Notes under the pieces: generated by a model
What the model was told of the DNA's origin: nothing
Databases searched by the model: none
What the model saw: only the letters and a program-made list of their open reading frames with translations
Part shown: positions 7,560 through 15,548 of the stretch, one piece after another
How the letters are laid out: every line of letters starts with the position of its first letter
How positions within the stretch are numbered: position 1 is the first letter of the stretch
Program-made: the position numbers and the translations under genes
DNA from: Oscillatoriaceae cyanobacterium Prado104
GTDB lineage: Bacteria; Cyanobacteriota; Cyanobacteriia; Cyanobacteriales; Microcoleaceae
Direction: 5' to 3'
DNA length: 64,000 bases
Assembly: GCA_025454405.1 (NCBI GenBank)
Contig: JALOON010000016.1
Location: 1-64,000 of the forward strand

Positions 7560-10295
7560 ATGAAATTATCTTTATTTTTCAGCGCCTTAATCGCAGCCCA
7601 ACTAGCAGCTTTATGCTGCTCGACTCCAGCACCAGCACAACTCGTTCCCGATACGACTTTAGGAACCGAAAATTCTCTCGTAACGCCGAATGAGAATATT
7701 AAAGGAATTCCGACCGATCGCATCGACGGCGGCGCAGTTCGCAATTCTAATTTATTCCACAGTTTTCGAGAATTAAATGTAAATGAAGGCAGGGGAGTTT
7801 ACTTTGCCAATCCAGCAGGCGTAGAAAATATTTTAACTCGGGTAACTGGCGGCAATCCTTCCAATATTTTGGGAACTCTCGGCGTTTTGGGAAATGCTAA
7901 TTTATTTTTGCTCAATCCCAACGGCATTGTTTTCGGGCCTAACTCGCGTTTGGATGTCGGAGGCTCTTTTTTTGCCTCAACTGCAAGCAGTGTGGTGTTT
8001 GGAAACGGAGTTAATTATAGTGCAGCAAATCCGCAAACAGTGCCGCTATTAACAGTGAATATTCCTGTCGGTTTGCAATTTCGCGGCACGGAAAAAGGGA
8101 TTTTGAATTCAGGGGGCAAACTTGAGGTGCAAAATGGCAGAATTTTGGCTTTAATTGGCGGTCAAAATACTGCACCGGGAACCGCAGGAGTGACTCTTTT
8201 AGCTGCAGGAGGTTTGACTGCTGCTGACGGCAGAATTGAGTTGGGAGGATTGGCGGCTGCGGGAACGGTAGAATTGAGCGCTAACGGCTCGATTTATCCC
8301 GATCGCACTCCCCGCGCCGATGTATCCTTGAGCGATCGCGCCAATCTTAACGTATCGGCTAGCGGTAGGGGTAGCATCGCGATCGCAGCCCGCAATTTAT
8401 ACATTGTGTCCGGGAGTTCTCTGAATGCGGGGATTCTCGCGGGTTTCAACTTGGGAGATGCTATACCGGGAAACATTAGCATTGACGCTACAGATACAGT
8501 GACGATCGCCAGCAGCCGCGTCGAAACCGATGTCAAAAGCGGCGGTACGGGAAATGCCGGAAATATTGATTTGAGAGTTGGTTCTCTGTTTGTGAGCGAC
8601 GGTGCGGTGCTGCTAAGCGGTGTCAGGAAAGCCGACACCCAAAACCCCGCCGGGCAAGGAAATGGAGGCAATATAGCCATTGAAGCGCGCGATCGCGTTT
8701 CCGTAACTGGTAGCAATAGCGCGATCGTTGCCAACATCGGTAACGGCGTTGTCGGGAGGAGCGGCAAAATTAGAATTACCGCCGAATCCGGCTCAATTTC
8801 GCTTGCTGACGGCGCTAGGCTGCGCGTCGGTACGTCGGGATTGGGAAATGCCGGTCAAATTACCTTGCGCGCGGGAGATGCAGTTTCCTTGACGGGCGGC
8901 AGCAGGATCGAAGCTGAAGCTGATAGCGGGGCTGTGGGGAACGGGGGCGCGGTGACGATCGCAGCCCGATCGCTTTCCGTGACAGGCGGTTCCTCGGTGG
9001 TAACGCGCGCCAGCAAAGCGGAAGAGGGAAAGCCCGCCGCGCGGGGAAATGCGGGAAATGTCACCGCGAACATCCGCGAAACAGTGACTCTCGATCGCGG
9101 TTTTATTGTCACCACCGTGGGAGACGAAGTGCTGGGAAAAAGCGGGGAAATTGCCATCAACGCGCGATCGCTCTCGCTAAGCAACGGATCTCGGCTGGAA
9201 ACGGCGACTTCTGGGGGAAATCCGGCGCAAAGGTCGATCGCGGGCAATGCTAGCATCAACGCGCGCGATCGCGTGACTGTTACTGGTATTAGCGGTGCAA
9301 ATCCCAACGCTCAAACGGGTATTTTTGCCACAGTGACCGATCGATCGCAAAGCGGTTTGGGAGGCAATATTAACATCAGAACCCGGTCTGTTACTGTTAG
9401 AAATAGTGGGCAAATAACGGCAAGCAGTGAAACTTTGCAATCGCAGCCGGAAAATTTGCGCAACAATGCAGGAAGTATTAACATTATATCTGACAACATC
9501 CGGTTAGAAACTGGAACTATTCAAGCCGACACTCAAGCCGGGAAGCGAGCAGAAATTAAATTAGATACATCGGGCTTGCAAATGCGCCGCAACAGCACGA
9601 TAACTACGAATGCTGATAATACCAACGGCGGCAATATTACTGTTAATGCCGGCAGCATAGCGGGACTGCAAAATAGCGACATTACAGCCAATGCGAGAAA
9701 TGGCGGAGGGGGAGTAATCTCAATTTCATCTCAAGCAATTTTTGGGTTGCGATCGCAAACAAGACAGCAAGTAGAATCTGAATTGACACCGCAGCAAATT
9801 CTCGATCCCGACTTCAGCCAGCGATTTTTACCAACTAGCGATATCTTAGCAATTTCGCAAACCGATCCGACTCTCAGTGGCACGGTAACATTAATAACTC
9901 CCGATGTCGATCCGACATCCGGGTTAGTTGAATTGCCACAAAATATAGTCGATCCGGCTGCATTAATCGCTCAAAATCCCTGCGCTAGGGGGCGGGAAAG
10001 TGAATTTACAATTACCGGACGCGGCGGTTTGCCTGCGAATCCGGGGGAAGCGCTAAATAATAATAGCGTGCGAGTCAATTTAGTCGAGCCTGCGAATTCA
10101 GGAAATCCCGTTCAAAATCGGCAGCAATCCCCACAAAATATCGGGGAAATTTCACCGACTATCGTGGCTGCAAATGGGTGGATTCGCGATCGAAAAGGGG
10201 ATGTAATTCTAGTAGGATATAACCCGGCAGTTACGGGAACAATTCGCCAACGTCAAATAACCCCTAGTTGTCGGCCCGATTTACCTGAAAAATAA
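7560..10295 (+). CDS. Filamentous-haemagglutinin-type exoprotein (TpsA)
   Basis: A 911-residue secreted protein. A signal peptide (MKLSLFFSALIAAQLAALCC, ending near APAQ) leads into the TPS (haemagglutination activity) domain: DGGAVRNSNLFHSF, FANPAGVENILTRVTG, NLFLLNPNGIVFGPNSRLD and GGSFFASTA. The rest is glycine/serine-rich beta-helix repeat sequence of the form GNGGNIxIxAxxxVSVTGGS. The conserved C-terminal region has NPCARG, PTIVAANGWIRDRKGDVILVG and a final CRPD. This domain order is that of large cyanobacterial TpsA proteins, and 911 residues is moderate for the group. The natural exporter is the ShlB/FhaC homologue at 1651-3735. The CHAT-TPR gene downstream is a frequent neighbour of such exoproteins. 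Adhesion or surface display is inferred. Confidence 0.9.
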   Translation: MKLSLFFSALIAAQLAALCCSTPAPAQLVPDTTLGTENSLVTPNENIKGIPTDRIDGGAVRNSNLFHSFRELNVNEGRGVYFANPAGVENILTRVTGGNPSNILGTLGVLGNANLFLLNPNGIVFGPNSRLDVGGSFFASTASSVVFGNGVNYSAANPQTVPLLTVNIPVGLQFRGTEKGILNSGGKLEVQNGRILALIGGQNTAPGTAGVTLLAAGGLTAADGRIELGGLAAAGTVELSANGSIYPDRTPRADVSLSDRANLNVSASGRGSIAIAARNLYIVSGSSLNAGILAGFNLGDAIPGNISIDATDTVTIASSRVETDVKSGGTGNAGNIDLRVGSLFVSDGAVLLSGVRKADTQNPAGQGNGGNIAIEARDRVSVTGSNSAIVANIGNGVVGRSGKIRITAESGSISLADGARLRVGTSGLGNAGQITLRAGDAVSLTGGSRIEAEADSGAVGNGGAVTIAARSLSVTGGSSVVTRASKAEEGKPAARGNAGNVTANIRETVTLDRGFIVTTVGDEVLGKSGEIAINARSLSLSNGSRLETATSGGNPAQRSIAGNASINARDRVTVTGISGANPNAQTGIFATVTDRSQSGLGGNINIRTRSVTVRNSGQITASSETLQSQPENLRNNAGSINIISDNIRLETGTIQADTQAGKRAEIKLDTSGLQMRRNSTITTNADNTNGGNITVNAGSIAGLQNSDITANARNGGGGVISISSQAIFGLRSQTRQQVESELTPQQILDPDFSQRFLPTSDILAISQTDPTLSGTVTLITPDVDPTSGLVELPQNIVDPAALIAQNPCARGRESEFTITGRGGLPANPGEALNNNSVRVNLVEPANSGNPVQNRQQSPQNIGEISPTIVAANGWIRDRKGDVILVGYNPAVTGTIRQRQITPSCRPDLPEK

Positions 10296-10635
10296 ACAAT
10301 TTCTTCGGAGATCGATCGCCCGTTTCCCCAAATTCGATCGAATTCTTCGTAGGGACTCTCGCATTTGGGGGACAATCTTTAACACAAAATCGAAGATTTC
10401 ATGTGCAAATGCTTCAGCCCTACAGATCGATCGGGATTGGGTCGAGCGCTTCAGTATAGTTGAATTTGTGGCGGATAATTGCAGTGAATTATTGTAGATT
10501 TTCGCAAGGGGGATCGCATCTTTGCGGTAGCGCTTCTCAAGTAAATAGGTACGCCACAGGCAATTACCAATTACCAATTACCAATTACCAAGCGTACCCC
10601 ATTTACCCGAGCAAGGCTAGAGATTAATCCTTGCT
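10296..10635. repeat. Gene-free spacer with CAATTAC array
   Basis: No supportable gene. Tandem 7-bp CAATTAC units (about four) occupy 10561-10590. The rest is GATCG-rich. Confidence 0.6.
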
Positions 10636-10830
10636 CTATTTGTCTTTTGGCTGCGAATTTTGCTGCGTGCTTTGAGATAGCTGTTCTTCGTAAGATTCCA
10701 GCCCTTTAGTAACTAGAATTCGCAACACAGCCGAGAGGGCGCGATCGGCTAATTCTGGCAAAACCGAAATAGCCTCGATTCTTTCGCGCAATCCTCTGAT
10801 ATCTACCGTGGTTCTGTCAGGTTTGTTCAT
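10636..10830 (-). CDS. Small hypothetical protein, DNA-binding/antitoxin-like
   Basis: A 64-residue protein starting MNKPDRTTVDIRGLRERI. The TVDIRGLRERIE beginning and the LADRALSAVLRILVTKGLESYEEQL helix suggest a small ribbon-helix-helix-like or helical regulator, but I do not recognise the family. I prefer ATG 10830; an ATG at 10860 would add ten residues and run into the inverted repeat. The gene is divergent from the small protein gene at 11039, and the region between them carries an inverted repeat that could be its operator. No toxin partner is adjacent. Confidence 0.45.
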   Translation of the reverse strand: MNKPDRTTVDIRGLRERIEAISVLPELADRALSAVLRILVTKGLESYEEQLSQSTQQNSQPKDK

Positions 10831-10847
10831 GCCTTCAGTGTATCGCA

Positions 10848-10916
10848 TTACATCAGACAAAACAACAATGATGCATTTTAGTTAAAATTGATTAAACTTG
10901 TTGCATTCTGATGTAA
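10848..10916. promoter_or_regulatory. 10-bp inverted repeat in a divergent promoter region
   Basis: TTACATCAGA (10848-10857) and TCTGATGTAA (10907-10916) form perfect arms around an AT-rich 49-bp centre. It lies directly upstream of the small minus-strand gene. It resembles a regulator-binding site; the protein that binds is not known. Confidence 0.4.
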
Positions 10917-10946
10917 GCGTGTTATCGTAAGTTCAGGCAACAAAAA

Positions 10947-10995
10947 CCAAACCCCCACCGCTTCTGACTCCAATCTAGACACGGCAGGGGTTTGG
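10947..10995 (+). promoter_or_regulatory. Leader hairpin before the 77-residue gene
   Basis: CCAAACCCC with CCG on the left pairs with CGG and GGGGTTTGG on the right (9 bp plus 3 bp around a small internal loop). It sits in the leader 44 nt before the start codon and the strong AGGAGGAGA ribosome-binding site. It has no U-tract, so a structured leader is more likely than a terminator. Confidence 0.4.
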
Positions 10996-11038
10996 GCCCC
11001 CCAAATTCAAGAAAATACCCAACTCAGGAGGAGACTCT

Positions 11039-11272
11039 ATGATACCAACTTCCAAGTCAGTCCCGGAATTACTGCAAGAAAAGGTTCCCGATGTCCCTGC
11101 TAACAAAAAACCCGTCCGCTTGATTGTCTGCGGTCTTCCCAAAGGTGTAGACAGTATAATTCACCAGTTGTACGTCAAAGATGTTGCAGAAGTTTGGGAG
11201 TGGAGTCCGCCGATACCGTCACCTGTCAGGGGTGAAATAATTCGGATTTTGACTCGCTATTTCACCGAGTAA
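11039..11272 (+). CDS. Conserved small hypothetical protein
   Basis: A 77-residue protein with an excellent ribosome-binding site (AGGAGGAGA, about 5 nt before ATG). It contains RLIVCGLPKGVDSIIHQLYVK and ends SPVRGEIIRILTRYFTE. The good translation signals and protein-like composition support a real gene of a type often seen as a hypothetical in cyanobacteria. No motif gives a function. Confidence 0.6.
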   Translation: MIPTSKSVPELLQEKVPDVPANKKPVRLIVCGLPKGVDSIIHQLYVKDVAEVWEWSPPIPSPVRGEIIRILTRYFTE

Positions 11273-11448
11273 TAGTTGGGGGCGATGGCTGTCACCTCGG
11301 CTGTCGCCTGCGCATTTTTACTGCGGCGCGCGATCGCCCCTTTGACGATCGGTTACTCTAAAGTTAATGCCAACCAAAGTTAAATTTGTCGTCGCTCGAA
11401 CGGCTTGAATAAAAGTGTGTTATATCGGCAGCTAAAAGGTAAGCAACT

Positions 11449-12363
11449 ATGTATCAAACCGATCGCTCCCGAACCCCAAAAAACGTACTCCCGACGATGT
11501 ACGATCTTCCCAGCGAACACCCGGAGGACTCAGGTTTGCCCGATCTATTTCATTTATTGCAGTCCCGCGGCTTGGAATATACTTTTTTCCCGCGCAATTA
11601 TCCGTCCGAGCGAGTATTTGTCGCCAGCGACTTAAATCTCTATTTTGATGTCAACCACCCTCAATGGTACAAAAGACCTGATTGGTTTGCCGTAGTTGGT
11701 GTTGACAGGCTTTACCAACAGCAAGAATTGCGGAAATCTTACGTGATTTGGCAAGAAGAAGTCAGCCCGTTTGTAGTAGTAGAATTGCTGTCACCGGGAA
11801 CCGAAAATGAAGATTTAGGACAAACAATCAGAGGGCGCGGTCAACCGCCGACTAAATGGCAAGTTTACGAACAAATTCTGAGAGTTCCATACTATATAGT
11901 CTACGATGGAACTACAAATATTTTGCGAGCATTTGTATTGAGGGGCGATCGATATGAAGAATTAATTTTAACCGAGCCGCGAATTTGGATGCCGGAAATA
12001 GAATTGGGTTTGGGAATTTGGCAAGGTACATTTGAAGGTGTGGAACGTTTGTGGTTGCGCTGGTACGATGCGAGTGGTAATTGGATTTTGACTCCCACAG
12101 AACAGGAATGTCAGGAAAAAGAAATCGCCCAGCAACAAGCCGAACTCGAAGCACAGCGAGCCGAACAAGAACGCCAGGAAAAAGAAATCGCCCAGCAACA
12201 AGCCGAACTCGAACGCCAGCGAGCCGAACAAGAACGCCAGGAAAAACAAATTGCCCAGCAACAAGCCGAACAGGAACGCCAGCGAGCCGAACTCGAACGA
12301 CAGCGAGCCGAACGTTTAGCCGAGATGTTGAGGCTAATGAATATCGATCCCGATGAACTGTAG
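11449..12363 (+). CDS. Uma2-family (DUF820, PD-(D/E)XK-like) nuclease with coiled-coil tail
   Basis: A 304-residue protein. Residues about 1-215 match the Uma2 fold, a restriction-endonuclease-like domain very abundant in cyanobacteria: KRPDWFAVVGV, then FVVVELLSPGTENEDLG (the acidic catalytic strand) and KWQVYEQILRVPYYIVYD. The domain closes with ELGLGIWQGTFEG and LRWYDASGNWILTP. The tail is a charged coiled coil made of three 21-residue repeats (QEKEIAQQQAELE and variants), ending at LAEMLRLMNIDPDEL. Uma2 genes behave like mobile or selfish accessory nucleases whose biological role is unclear. A broken relative lies at about 48.3 kb. Confidence 0.85.
   Translation: MYQTDRSRTPKNVLPTMYDLPSEHPEDSGLPDLFHLLQSRGLEYTFFPRNYPSERVFVASDLNLYFDVNHPQWYKRPDWFAVVGVDRLYQQQELRKSYVIWQEEVSPFVVVELLSPGTENEDLGQTIRGRGQPPTKWQVYEQILRVPYYIVYDGTTNILRAFVLRGDRYEELILTEPRIWMPEIELGLGIWQGTFEGVERLWLRWYDASGNWILTPTEQECQEKEIAQQQAELEAQRAEQERQEKEIAQQQAELERQRAEQERQEKQIAQQQAEQERQRAELERQRAERLAEMLRLMNIDPDEL
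12112..12300 (+). repeat. Three 63-bp tandem repeats within the Uma2 gene
   Basis: Exact-length units at 12112-12174, 12175-12237 and 12238-12300 encode 21-residue coiled-coil repeats (QEKEIAQQQAELE type). Copy number probably varies between strains. Confidence 0.8.
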
Positions 12364-12441
12364 TTCAGGAGTTATGCATGATGATTCCTGCATATGGTGT
12401 CTCTGGAGTTCGGGCGTAAATCCTGTATTTGAGATGCAAAA

Positions 12442-15348
12442 ATGACACGCAAAAAAAAGGTCAACACTTCAAAAATACTGAAACATTGGTTGCGAGAATC
12501 TCAATTGGCAGCCATTAAAAAACTGCTCGATCGCCCCTACGTCATAGCTGTTGTTTTCGTATTTATCCTCTCAAATTTATTGCCTGCAGCTATCTCAGTA
12601 ACAGCTCAAATTCCGAGCGATCGAGTCGCCACAAATCCGGTCTATTTAATACAGGAAGCTCAGAGGTTTTACGAACAAAGACAGTTCGATCGCTCGGCGA
12701 CAATCTGGCAACAAGCCGCTGCTGCATTTGCAGTAAAAAAAGATGTTTTAAATCAAGCAATGGCACTGAGCAATCTGTCGCTGACTTACCAGCAATTCGG
12801 ACAGTGGGAAGGGGCAAAATCTGCGATCGCCGAAAGCTTCAATCTCCTCGATCGATTAGCAAATAGCTCCGACAGACAGCGAATACTTGCCCAAACTCTT
12901 GAGATTCAAGGGCGATTGCAAAGAGAAAGCGGTGACTCGGAAAGGGCGATCGAAACTTGGCAAAAAGCTGCTAACATTTATACTCAAATCGGCCAGCAAA
13001 AAAATGCAGTTATTCAAAATCAGATAAATCAATCCCAAGCTTTGCAAGATTTAGGACTTTACCCCAGAGCTTGCAAAAGTTTACTCAAGGCTTTTGCGGT
13101 CGATATTCAAGACTGTAAAACTTTAACCGAATTGCCGGCAGCAACTTCCAGCCAAAAGTTAGCAGCAATTACCAACTTGTCCGATTCGCTGTTGAAATTT
13201 GACGGACTGCACAACCTGGGGAATGTTTTGCGGGCGATCGGCGATTTGCAGCTATCTGAAAATATTTTAGAATTGAGTTTAAAGGTGGCTCAAAATTTAC
13301 GCTCGCCCCTAGAAATTAGTACGGCAATGCTCAGTTCGGGCAATACAGCTAGAGCATTTGCAGACAGACAAATCTTGCTGCCTCCTCAAGATCGGGATCT
13401 CACAATACTTATCTTAAAAACTCAAGCAGCCTTAAACTTTTACCGCCAAGCAGCACAGCTATCTCCATCCCCGACAACCAAACTTCAAGGACAACTCAAT
13501 CAACTCAGTTTGCTGTTAGAAAGCCAGCCGTGGCTGGGAGATAGAGAATTAATAAATTCTGCGGGTTTGTGGCGGTCAATTCAAACAGAAATTAATAACT
13601 TGCCAGCCAGCAGGAGCGGAATTTACGCGCAAATTAATTTAGCTAAAATTTATTTAAAAATGAGAACAAAAGCAGCAAATGCAGCCAGATTGCCTTTACA
13701 ATTGCCAACAGCGATCGAGATTAATAATATCTTGACAAAAGCAGCAGAGCAAGCTAAAATATTAGGGGATCGAAAAGCAGAAGCTTATGCAGTTGGCAGT
13801 TTGGGTACTCTGTACGAAACAGCGAAAGAATGGCAGCCTGCAGAAAGTTTAACTAAACAAGCTTTAAGCTTGGTTTCAGCAGAGAAAGCTGCGGATATTA
13901 CCTATCAGTATTTCTGGCAGTTGGGACGCATTTACAAAGCTCGATCGGACATTGAAAAAACTGTGGGAAATATCGATCGAGCTGAAAAAGATATTGAGGC
14001 AGCACTTGCAGCATACACTAATGCTTTTGAAAACTTGAGATCGCTACGCAGCGATTTAGTTGCTATCAATCCCGAAGTGCAATTTTCCTTTCGAGATAGC
14101 GTCGAACCAGTTTACCGCCAATTAGTCGCGTTGAATTTGCAAGTCGCCAAATCTCTCATCGGTAAAGGCAAAATTGAAGACAGTCAAAAATTTCTGAAGC
14201 AAGCGAGAAATGCGATCGAATCTTTGCAAATTGCAGAATTAAATAACTTTTTTCAAGATACTTGCGTTGATGTCAAAAACCAACAAATCGATGAGGTCGA
14301 TCGTACTGCTGCAATTATCTATCCTATTATCCTCGAACAACAGCTAGAAGTAATCGTCAGATTGCCGGGAGGAAAATTGCTGCTGTACGCGCCCAGCGAT
14401 TCTCAAACCAGTCAGGCAATTACTCAAAAAGAATTGGAAAATACCTTAAAAGAATTGCGAGTTGGCGAAAAAAATGCGTCGCTGCAATCGCCAGCTAGCG
14501 GTAATAACTTTTTGCCTTTAACTCAAAGAGTATACGATTGGTTGATAAGGCCGATCGAAACAGCACTCGAATCCAGCCAAGCTAAAACATTAGTTTTTGT
14601 ACTCGACGGCGAATTGCGCAATATTCCAATGTCAGTATTGCACGACGGAAAGCGATATTTAGTAGAAAAATACGCGATCGCCCTGACGCCGGGTTTGCAA
14701 TTGTTAAACCCCCAACCTCTATCGCAAGCACAATTGAGGGCATTAATTGCGGGTGCGACTAATGCCCCCAGCTTTCAAGCAAACAATCTGAATCCGCTAC
14801 CCGCCGTAGAAAAAGAATTGAACGAAATTGCCGAAACGCTGCCGAATAATGACAAGCGCGAAAATGAGAATTTTACTAAAGCTAACCTGCAAGCGATTAT
14901 CGATCGAGTGCCTTTTCCTGTAGTTCACATTGCGACTCACGGGCAGTTTAGTTCAAATGCGGAACAAACATTTATTCTTGACTGGAACGGACAAATTAAT
15001 GTCAGAGATTTAGATGGATTGCTGCGAGTTGCCGATCGAAAAAGACCGATCGAATTGCTGGTTTTAAGCGCTTGCGAAACTGTAGCGGGAGACAGCAGGG
15101 CTGCTTTAGGATTGGCGGGAGTTGCGGTGCGTGCGGGGGCTCGCAGCACGCTAGCGACTCTATGGCAAATTAACGATGAAAGTACGGCGATATTTATGAG
15201 TGAATTTTACAGCGAATTAGCTAAGTCCGATCGAAGTGTGAATAAAGCTGAAGCGTTGCGTCGCGCTCAAGTTAAGTTATTGCAAGATAGTAAATACCAG
15301 CATCCATATTTTTGGGCACCTTATGTTTTGGTGGGGAATTGGCAATAG
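12442..15348 (+). CDS. TPR-CHAT protein (caspase-like protease domain)
   Basis: A 968-residue protein. An N-terminal hydrophobic segment (VIAVVFVFILSNLLPAAIS) suggests export or membrane anchoring. Many degenerate TPRs follow (AMALSNLSLTYQQFGQWEGA, AVGSLGTLYETAKEWQPA). The C-terminal CHAT domain (caspase HetF associated with TPRs) has the catalytic His in HIATHGQF (H833) and Cys in LVLSACETVAGD (C878), and ends HPYFWAPYVLVGNW as is usual. Both catalytic residues are intact. CHAT proteins are cysteine peptidases, in some cases effectors of defence or cell death. This exported TPR-CHAT form is commonly found near haemagglutinin-type TpsA genes, as here, but its substrate is unknown. Confidence 0.9.
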   Translation: MTRKKKVNTSKILKHWLRESQLAAIKKLLDRPYVIAVVFVFILSNLLPAAISVTAQIPSDRVATNPVYLIQEAQRFYEQRQFDRSATIWQQAAAAFAVKKDVLNQAMALSNLSLTYQQFGQWEGAKSAIAESFNLLDRLANSSDRQRILAQTLEIQGRLQRESGDSERAIETWQKAANIYTQIGQQKNAVIQNQINQSQALQDLGLYPRACKSLLKAFAVDIQDCKTLTELPAATSSQKLAAITNLSDSLLKFDGLHNLGNVLRAIGDLQLSENILELSLKVAQNLRSPLEISTAMLSSGNTARAFADRQILLPPQDRDLTILILKTQAALNFYRQAAQLSPSPTTKLQGQLNQLSLLLESQPWLGDRELINSAGLWRSIQTEINNLPASRSGIYAQINLAKIYLKMRTKAANAARLPLQLPTAIEINNILTKAAEQAKILGDRKAEAYAVGSLGTLYETAKEWQPAESLTKQALSLVSAEKAADITYQYFWQLGRIYKARSDIEKTVGNIDRAEKDIEAALAAYTNAFENLRSLRSDLVAINPEVQFSFRDSVEPVYRQLVALNLQVAKSLIGKGKIEDSQKFLKQARNAIESLQIAELNNFFQDTCVDVKNQQIDEVDRTAAIIYPIILEQQLEVIVRLPGGKLLLYAPSDSQTSQAITQKELENTLKELRVGEKNASLQSPASGNNFLPLTQRVYDWLIRPIETALESSQAKTLVFVLDGELRNIPMSVLHDGKRYLVEKYAIALTPGLQLLNPQPLSQAQLRALIAGATNAPSFQANNLNPLPAVEKELNEIAETLPNNDKRENENFTKANLQAIIDRVPFPVVHIATHGQFSSNAEQTFILDWNGQINVRDLDGLLRVADRKRPIELLVLSACETVAGDSRAALGLAGVAVRAGARSTLATLWQINDESTAIFMSEFYSELAKSDRSVNKAEALRRAQVKLLQDSKYQHPYFWAPYVLVGNWQ

Positions 15349-15548
15349 TCGATCGCGAAGTTTGTGCTGGGGACGATCGTCCATTGTTGCGGACATCCTG
15401 TATTGTTGTTTGCCAAAGCAATTAACATTTTTTTATTCCTGAAGATAGAGAGAATACCCGATCGCACTTACCCGCAGGAAGAGGCATCGATCGACCGTCA
15501 TGCTTAAAATTGGGGCAGAGTCGATCGCGCGCTTAAAGCAATATTAAT

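Noticed and set aside
8294-9440. Long minus-strand frames opposite the TpsA gene
   Set aside because: They mirror the biased repeat codons of the beta-helix protein and have no family resemblance or ribosome-binding site.
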